Origin: Pseudomonadaceae bacterium
GTDB lineage: Bacteria > Pseudomonadota > Gammaproteobacteria > Pseudomonadales > Pseudomonadaceae
NCBI GenBank assembly: GCA_900766265.1
Contig: CAAFUS010000003.1
Location: 221,387 to 285,386 of the forward strand
Direction: 5' to 3'
Length of the DNA: 64,000 nucleotides
Shown here: piece after piece, positions 58,928-64,000 of the stretch
Numbering within the stretch: the stretch's first letter is position 1
Layout of the letters: each line of letters begins with the position of its first letter
Position numbers and translations under genes: made by a program
The notes under the pieces: model-generated
Database searches by the model: none
The model's input: only the letters and a program-made list of their open reading frames with translations
Told to the model about the DNA's origin: nothing

Positions 58928-59119
58928 TCACTTACCTGCCTGCTGGTTGAGCACAGTCTTGACACGAGCAATGTCGCGCTTGACTTGCGAGAGCAGGTGA
59001 GACTGCCCCAACTGGCCAGTCGCTTTCTGCATACGCAGATTGAACTGGTCGCGCAGCAGCTCGAGCAGTTGCTCGTTCAGCTGCTGAGCGGATTTTTCAC
59101 GAAGTTCATTCGCTTTCAT
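58928..59119 (-). CDS. rpmC: 50S ribosomal protein L29
   Basis: 63 residues: MKANELREKSAQQLNEQLLELLRDQFNLRMQKATGQLGQSHLLSQVKRDIARVKTVLNQQAGK in the family layout (leading KANELREKS, LLRDQFNLRMQ). ATG 59119 shares its A with the rplP stop. Two bases separate it from rpsQ. Confidence 0.97.
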   Translation of the reverse strand: MKANELREKSAQQLNEQLLELLRDQFNLRMQKATGQLGQSHLLSQVKRDIARVKTVLNQQAGK

Positions 59120-59532
59120 CACATCACCGTCCGCTTAACAAAGGAGGTGGCGAGCGGCAGCTTTGCAGCAGCCAGGGCGAATGCCTCACGCGCCAGCTCT
59201 TCGGAAACACCCTCGATCTCGTAGAGCACCTTGCCCGGCTGAATCTGGGCTACCCAGTACTCGACGTTACCCTTACCCTTGCCCATACGAACTTCGAGGG
59301 GCTTCTTGGTAACCGGCTTGTCGGGGAATACACGGATCCAGATCTTGCCGCCACGCTTCACGTGACGCGTCAAGGCACGACGAGCGGCCTCGATCTGGCG
59401 CGCGGTCAAACGACCACGGGAGACGGACTTCAGCGCGAACTCGCCGAAGCTGACCTTGCTACCGCGCTGAGCCAGACCACGGTTGTGGCCGGTCATCTGC
59501 TTGCGGAATTTTGTACGCTTGGGTTGCAACAT
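59119..59532 (-). CDS. rplP: 50S ribosomal protein L16
   Basis: 137 residues: MLQPKRTKFRKQMTGHNRGLAQRGSKVSFGEFALKSVSRGRLTARQIEAARRALTRHVKRGGKIWIRVFPDKPVTKKPLEVRMGKGKG. Translationally coupled to rpmC, 12 nt after rpsC. Confidence 0.98.
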   Translation of the reverse strand: MLQPKRTKFRKQMTGHNRGLAQRGSKVSFGEFALKSVSRGRLTARQIEAARRALTRHVKRGGKIWIRVFPDKPVTKKPLEVRMGKGKGNVEYWVAQIQPGKVLYEIEGVSEELAREAFALAAAKLPLATSFVKRTVM

Positions 59533-59544
59533 TTGGCGTACCCC

Positions 59545-60231
59545 TTATTTAGCAGCTTTTTTACGAGGCGCAGGCGCTTGAGGCTTGAGCTCTTCCTGGC
59601 GACCACCAATCACTTCGCCTTTGAAGATCCAGACCTTGACGCCGATCACACCGTAAGTGGTGTGCGCTTCGTAGGTGGCGTAATCGATATCCGCACGCAG
59701 GGTGTGCAGTGGCACACGACCTTCGCGATACCATTCGGTACGAGCGATTTCAGCACCGCCAAGGCGGCCGCTCACCTGAATTTTGATGCCTTTGGCACCA
59801 ATGCGGATGGCGTTCTGTACGGCGCGCTTCATGGCGCGACGGAACATCACGCGACGCTCCAGCTGCTGGGCTACGCTCTGGGCAACCAACATGGCATCGA
59901 GCTCCGGCTTGCGGATCTCTTCGATGTTGATGTGAACCGGAACACCCATTTGCTTGGTCAGGTCCTGACGCAGCTTCTCCACGTCCTCACCCTTCTTCCC
60001 GATCACGATGCCAGGACGAGCGGTGTGGATGGTGATGCGTGCGGTTTGAGCCGGACGATGGATATCGATACGGCTAACGGACGCGCTTTTTAGTTTGTCT
60101 TGGAGGTACTCACGCACATTCAGATCTGCGAGCAAATAGTCCGCATAAGTCCGACCGTCTGCGTACCAGACGGAGGTGTGCTCCTTGACGATTCCCAGGC
60201 GAATGCCAGTGGGATGTACTTTCTGACCCAT
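59545..60231 (-). CDS. rpsC: 30S ribosomal protein S3
   Basis: 228 residues with a KH domain (ITIHTARPGIVIGKKGEDVEKLRQDL) and the C-terminal LHTLRADIDYATYEAHTTYGVIGVKVWIFKGEV. ATG 60231 is the family start MGQKVHPTGIRLG; a longer frame to 60258 overlaps rplV. 13 nt after rplV. Confidence 0.98.
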   Translation of the reverse strand: MGQKVHPTGIRLGIVKEHTSVWYADGRTYADYLLADLNVREYLQDKLKSASVSRIDIHRPAQTARITIHTARPGIVIGKKGEDVEKLRQDLTKQMGVPVHINIEEIRKPELDAMLVAQSVAQQLERRVMFRRAMKRAVQNAIRIGAKGIKIQVSGRLGGAEIARTEWYREGRVPLHTLRADIDYATYEAHTTYGVIGVKVWIFKGEVIGGRQEELKPQAPAPRKKAAK

Positions 60232-60244
60232 CTGATCGACTCCG

Positions 60245-60577
60245 TTACTTGTCCGCAACCTTGACAGTGATATGGCAAGACCGCTTGACGATGCGATCAG
60301 CGCGACCTTTGGCTCGCGGCATGATGCGCTTCAGCGAACGCCCCTCGTTGACGAAGACGGTGGAGACCTTCAGGTCATCCACATCGGCGCCTTCGTTGTG
60401 CTCGGCGTTGGCCACGGCCGACTCCAGCACTTTTTTCATGATCTCGGCGGCTTTCTTACTGCTGAAAGCCAGGAGGTTGAGCGCTTCGCCCACCTTCTTC
60501 CCGCGGATCTGGTCGGCGACCAGGCGGGCTTTCTGGGCGGAGATGCGAGCGCCCGACAACTTAGCGGCTACTTCCAT
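60245..60577 (-). CDS. rplV: 50S ribosomal protein L22
   Basis: 110 residues: [36 protein letters not shown], ending [20 protein letters not shown]. Two tandem ATGs (60580, 60577); the second has the better distance to AAGGGG and matches the pseudomonad start. Confidence 0.97.
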
Positions 60578-60588
60578 CATTCCACCCC

Positions 60589-60864
60589 TTAACGCTTGCC
60601 TTTCTTGTCTGCTACGTGCCCGCGATAAGTACGGGTACCAGCAAACTCGCCGAGTTTATGGCCGACCATGTCTTCGTTCACTAGAACAGGGACATGCTGG
60701 CGACCGTTGTGTACAGCGATGGTCAGACCGACCATCTGCGGCAGAATCATCGAACGACGCGACCAGGTTTTCACCGGCTTGCGATCATTCTTCTCAACCG
60801 CCGTCTCGACCTTCTTCAGTAGGTGAAGATCGATAAAAGGACCTTTTTTCAGAGAACGCGGCAC
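60589..60864 (-). CDS. rpsS: 30S ribosomal protein S19
   Basis: 91 residues: [72 protein letters not shown]. 11 nt before rplV. Confidence 0.98.
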
Positions 60865-60880
60865 AGTCGTATCCCTCTAG

Positions 60881-61705
60881 TTACTTGCGACGACGGACGA
60901 TCATGTTATCGGTGCGCTTGTTACCGCGGGTCTTCGCACCCTTGGTTGGGAAGCCCCATGGCGACACCGGATGACGACCACCGGAGGTACGACCTTCACC
61001 ACCGCCGTGCGGGTGGTCGACCGGGTTCATTGCCACACCGCGGACGGTCGGACGAACACCGCGCCAGCGCTTGGCACCCGCCTTGCCCAGCGAACGCAGG
61101 CTGTGCTCGGAATTCGAGACCTCGCCCAGGGTCGCACGGCACTCGGACAGCACCTTGCGCATCTCGCCGGAGCGAAGACGCAGAGTTACGTAAGCACCTT
61201 CACGAGCGACCAGCTGAGCCGAAGCACCAGCGGAACGCGCGATCTGGGCACCCTTGCCCGGCTTGAGCTCGATCCCGTGGACGGTGGAACCGACCGGAAT
61301 GTTGCGCAGCGGCAGGCTGTTACCGGCCTTGATCGGAGCAGCGACACCAGAGACCAGCTGATCACCGGCGCTCACGCCCTTCGGCGCGATGATGTAGCGA
61401 CGCTCGCCGTCGGCGTACTTCAGCAGAGCGATGTGAGCAGTACGGTTCGGATCGTATTCAACGCGCTCGACGATGGCAGGGATGCCATCTTTGTCGTTGC
61501 GACGGAAGTCGACCAGACGGTAATGCTGCTTGTGACCACCACCGATGTGGCGCGTGGTGATGCGACCGTTGTTGTTACGGCCACCGGACTTCGACTTCTT
61601 CTCGAGCAGCGGTGCATAAGGAGCGCCTTTGTGCAGCTCCTGATTGACCACCTTGACCACGAAACGGCGGCCCGCGGAAGTCGGTTTGCATTTAACGATT
61701 GCCAT
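60881..61705 (-). CDS. rplB: 50S ribosomal protein L2
   Basis: 274 residues: MAIVKCKPTSAGRRFVVKVV, GRNNNGRITTRHIGGGHKQHYRLVDFRR, and the peptidyl-transferase loop VRGVAMNPVDHPHGGGEGRTSGGRHPVSPWG containing the conserved His. 16 nt before rpsS. Confidence 0.99.
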   Translation of the reverse strand: MAIVKCKPTSAGRRFVVKVVNQELHKGAPYAPLLEKKSKSGGRNNNGRITTRHIGGGHKQHYRLVDFRRNDKDGIPAIVERVEYDPNRTAHIALLKYADGERRYIIAPKGVSAGDQLVSGVAAPIKAGNSLPLRNIPVGSTVHGIELKPGKGAQIARSAGASAQLVAREGAYVTLRLRSGEMRKVLSECRATLGEVSNSEHSLRSLGKAGAKRWRGVRPTVRGVAMNPVDHPHGGGEGRTSGGRHPVSPWGFPTKGAKTRGNKRTDNMIVRRRK

Positions 61706-61719
61706 GATGCACCCCTTCC

Positions 61720-62019
61720 TTACTCAGCACTGCTGGAGAAATCGAGATCCTGGCCCGGCTGAAGTGCGATGTACGCCTTCTTCCAGTCGTTGCGCTTGCC
61801 CAGACCGCGAGCAGTGCGCTTGGTCTTGCCCTGAACGTTCAGGGTGCTGACCTTGGCCACTTTCACGTTGAACAGGCTTTCGACGGCCTTCTTGATTTCC
61901 AGCTTGGTTGCATCGGTGGCAACCTTGAAAACGAATTGGCTCTTGCTGTCAGCCAGCATGGTTGCCTTCTCGGAGACATGCGGGCCAAGCAGAACTTTGA
62001 ATACGCGTTCCTGGTTCAT
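61720..62019 (-). CDS. rplW: 50S ribosomal protein L23
   Basis: 99 residues: MNQERVFKVLLGPHVSEKATMLADSKSQFVFKVATDATKLEIKKAVESLFNVKVAKVSTLNVQGKTKR. Docking site of trigger factor and SRP at the exit tunnel. Start overlaps the rplD stop by ATGA. Confidence 0.98.
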   Translation of the reverse strand: MNQERVFKVLLGPHVSEKATMLADSKSQFVFKVATDATKLEIKKAVESLFNVKVAKVSTLNVQGKTKRTARGLGKRNDWKKAYIALQPGQDLDFSSSAE

Positions 62020-62618
62020 CCCAGCAGCTCCTCGAATTTCTTCACAGCCGACACGGTGATCAACACCTTGTCATAGGCGATCAGGCTGACGGGATCCGAA
62101 CCCTGTACATCGCGCACATCGACGTGCGGCAGATTGCGGGCCGCCAGATACAGGTTCTGATCAACGGCGTCGGAAACGATAAGCACGTCGCTCAGACCCA
62201 TGCCATTGAGCTTGCTGGCAAGCACTTTGGTCTTGGGCGCATCGACGGCGAAGTCTTCGACGACAACCAGACGATCAGAACGAACCAGCTCAGCGAGAAT
62301 GGAACGCAGCGCAGCGCGATACATCTTCTTGTTGAGCTTCTGCTCGTGGTTCTGCGGACGAGCAGCGAAGGTCACACCACCGCCACGCCAGATCGGACCA
62401 CGAGTGGTACCGGCACGAGCACGACCGGTGCCCTTCTGACGCCACGGGCGCTTGCCGCCACCAGAAACGTCGGAACGGGTCTTCTGCTGCTTGCTGCCCT
62501 GACGACCGCCAGCCATGTAGGCGACGACAGCCTGGTGCACCAGCGTCTCGTTGAACTCACCGCCAAAGGTGCGATCGGAGACTTCGATAGCTTGAGAGCC
62601 ATTAACATTCAATTGCAT
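62016..62618 (-). CDS. rplD: 50S ribosomal protein L4
   Basis: 200 residues: MQLNVNGSQAIEVSDRTFGGEFNETLVHQAVVAYMAGGRQGSKQQKTRSDVSGGGKRPWRQKGTGRARAGTTRGPIWRGGG with the extended basic loop. Represses the S10 operon in E. coli; a matching leader element was not identified here. 12 nt after rplC. Confidence 0.98.
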   Translation of the reverse strand: MQLNVNGSQAIEVSDRTFGGEFNETLVHQAVVAYMAGGRQGSKQQKTRSDVSGGGKRPWRQKGTGRARAGTTRGPIWRGGGVTFAARPQNHEQKLNKKMYRAALRSILAELVRSDRLVVVEDFAVDAPKTKVLASKLNGMGLSDVLIVSDAVDQNLYLAARNLPHVDVRDVQGSDPVSLIAYDKVLITVSAVKKFEELLG

Positions 62619-62630
62619 GTGAACTCCCCC

Positions 62631-63266
62631 TTACCCGCGAGCCTTGACGGCCGGACGCACGACCACGTCGCTGCCAGTAGCACCAGGAACGGCACCCTTG
62701 ATCAGCAGCAGGTTACGCTCGGCGTCGACACGTACGATTTCCAGGGACTGCACAGTGACGCGCTCGGCGCCCAGGTGCCCGGACATCTTCTTGCCCTTGA
62801 AAACACGACCGGGAGTCTGGCACTGGCCAATCGAACCCGGAGCGCGGTGGGAGACGGAGTTACCGTGGGTATTGTCTTGACCACGGAAATTCCAGCGCTT
62901 GATGGTACCGGCATAGCCTTTACCCTTGGACTGACCCGTGACATCCACAAGCTGGCCAGCCTCGAAGATCTCGGCACTGATCTGATCACCAGCGCTGTAG
63001 TCACCGTCTTCCAGACGGAACTCAAATACGCTGCGACCAGCGGCAACGCTAGCCTTGGCGAAATGACCGGCCTGAGCCTTGGTCACGCGCGAAGAGCGGC
63101 GCTTACCGACAGTCACCTGAACGGCGCGATAGCCGTCGCTGTCTTCATTTTTGAACTGGGTGACGCGATTCGGCTCGACCTCGATGACCGTGACCGGAAT
63201 AGAGACACCTTCTTCGGTGAAAACGCGGGTCATGCCGCATTTACGACCGACTACACCTATAGTCAT
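62631..63266 (-). CDS. rplC: 50S ribosomal protein L3
   Basis: 211 residues: MTIGVVGRKCGMTRVFTEEGVSIPVTVIEVEPNRVTQFK and VTGQSKGKGYAGTIKRWNFRGQDNTHGNSVSHRAPGSIGQCQTPGRVFKGKKMSGHLG, with the conserved Gln that PrmB methylates. ATG 63266 is the family start; upstream frame not used. 84 nt after rpsJ. Confidence 0.98.
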   Translation of the reverse strand: MTIGVVGRKCGMTRVFTEEGVSIPVTVIEVEPNRVTQFKNEDSDGYRAVQVTVGKRRSSRVTKAQAGHFAKASVAAGRSVFEFRLEDGDYSAGDQISAEIFEAGQLVDVTGQSKGKGYAGTIKRWNFRGQDNTHGNSVSHRAPGSIGQCQTPGRVFKGKKMSGHLGAERVTVQSLEIVRVDAERNLLLIKGAVPGATGSDVVVRPAVKARG

Positions 63267-63350
63267 TTTTGAAACCTCTTGAGTGTACGGGGCTTTCACC
63301 CGCTATGGCCGCCCATTTCAGAGCGTTACACGACTGAAACCGAGGCGGTT

Positions 63351-63662
63351 TTAGCCGAGGCTGATCTGCACTTCCACACCAGCCGCAAGATCGAGCTTCA
63401 TCAGCGCATCGACAGTCTTGTCGGTCGGCTGGACGATATCCAGCACACGCTTATGGGTACGGATCTCGTACTGGTCGCGCGCATCTTTATTGACATGCGG
63501 CGAAACCAGAACAGTGAACCGCTCTTTGCGGGTAGGCAGCGGAATCGGACCACGCACCTGAGCACCAGTACGTTTCGCGGTTTCCACGATTTCCTGGGTT
63601 GATTGATCGATCAGGCGATGGTCAAAAGCCTTCAACCGAATACGGATTTGTTGGTTTTGCAT
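63351..63662 (-). CDS. rpsJ: 30S ribosomal protein S10 (NusE)
   Basis: 103 residues: [76 protein letters not shown]. Also functions as NusE with NusB. First gene of the S10 operon. The 149-nt stretch between it and tuf holds the tuf terminator and the S10 leader; no further element was recognised. Confidence 0.98.
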
Positions 63663-63772
63663 TTTGACCTCAGACTCCAAGTAGCCATCCCTACCGTGCG
63701 CAATACGCCCGATAAAAGGAGGCGCAATTGTACGGATGCCCCCTTAGGGTGTCAATAAATGATCAACAATAG

Positions 63773-63796
63773 AAAAGGCCCCCGAGGGGGCCCTTT
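63773..63796 (-). terminator. Terminator of tuf
   Basis: A GGCCCC/GGGGCC stem with loop CGAG, extended by AAAA/CTTT with one mismatch, 16 nt after the tuf stop; the minus transcript continues GGCCTTTTCT, giving a short U-run. Separates tuf from the S10 operon, at least partially. Confidence 0.85.
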
Positions 63797-63811
63797 CCTG
63801 GCGAGACCTTC

Positions 63812-64000
63812 TTATTCGAAGATCTTGGCAACCACGCCAGCACCAACGGTACGGCCACCTTCGCGAATCGCGAAGCGCAGACCGTCTTCCATGGCGATCG
63901 GAGCGATCAGGGTAACAACCATTTTCACGTTGTCGCCCGGCATCACCATCTCGACGCCTTCCGGCAGTTCGCAGTTACCGGTCACGTCAGTGGTACGGAA
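63812..64000 (-). CDS. tuf: Elongation factor Tu, partial (3' end)
   Basis: The last 62 residues of EF-Tu: FRTTDVTGNCELPEGVEMVM, PGDNVKMVVTLIAPIAMEDG, LRFAIREGGRTVGAGVVAKI and FE before TAA at 63814. This is domain 3, which binds aminoacyl-tRNA and EF-Ts. The gene continues beyond the right edge. It precedes rpsJ as expected in the str-S10 arrangement; a second tuf copy elsewhere is usual. Confidence 0.97.
   Translation of the reverse strand, partial: FRTTDVTGNCELPEGVEMVMPGDNVKMVVTLIAPIAMEDGLRFAIREGGRTVGAGVVAKIFE

Overview
The window looks like a chromosomal core segment of a high-GC gammaproteobacterium of the Pseudomonas / Stutzerimonas group. The evidence is the protein sequences (UvrA, RplV, RibH and Ssb read as pseudomonad), the gene order, and single-site signals such as an Anr box in front of ompW. 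From memory, the stretch 5.6-43.4 kb follows the Pseudomonas aeruginosa PAO1 order from ubiX-mpl through ppa, xseB-ispA-dxs, the rib cluster, cnoX, the zrgA zinc cluster and oprG/ompW. From 43.4 kb it joins the ssb-MFS-uvrA-katA-rplQ segment and the large ribosomal protein superoperon. No rRNA, tRNA, insertion sequence, prophage or CRISPR array was seen.

Layout: (1) 0-5.1 kb, an oxidative L-arabinose/aldose cluster: araF (cut by the left edge), an SDR sugar dehydrogenase, an SMP-30 lactonase and a GntR/FadR regulator on the minus strand; divergently a GbpR-like LysR regulator and a 2-hydroxyacid dehydrogenase. (2) 5.1-7.7 kb: small lipoprotein, ubiX, mpl. (3) 7.9-13.4 kb: ethanolamine catabolism (acetaldehyde dehydrogenase, ethanolamine permease, EutB, EutC) with a sigma-54-like promoter. 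(4) 13.4-18.3 kb: mtfA-like peptidase, ppa, xseB-ispA-dxs. (5) 18.3-21.8 kb: cobalamin riboswitch, btuB, btuF-like gene, small membrane protein. (6) 21.8-29.4 kb: riboflavin synthesis (ribA, ribH, ribBA, riboflavin synthase, FMN riboswitch, ribD) interleaved with nusB, thiL, pgpA and nrdR. (7) 29.6-32.5 kb: lipoprotein, methyltransferase, thpR, cnoX, small conserved protein. (8) 32.6-40.6 kb: two convergent operons that look like one zinc-starvation system. (9) 40.9-49.8 kb: ompW, two sugar-nucleotide-type SDRs, ssb, MFS transporter, uvrA, katA. (10) 49.9-64 kb: rplQ-rpoA-rpsDKM, rpmJ-secY and the spc and S10 operons, ending in the 3' part of tuf.

Functional links: EutBC needs adenosylcobalamin, and B12 uptake under a B12 riboswitch lies a few kb away. 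Riboflavin synthesis is complete in the window; the GTP cyclohydrolase II domain of the RibBA protein has lost its zinc cysteines, so the separate RibA must supply that step.

The most interesting system is the zinc block. A His-rich ZrgA protein, an FtsX/MacB-type ABC pair and a DUF3299 protein converge on a six-gene DUF3450 / TtpC-like / ExbB / ExbD / TonB / TPR operon. Each operon is preceded by the same 10-bp palindrome TGTTATAACA, which resembles the core of Zur sites. Other notable signals are an RBS-sequestering hairpin behind the cobalamin riboswitch, a 16-codon upstream ORF overlapping the riboflavin synthase start, and hairpins inside the rib and spc operons.
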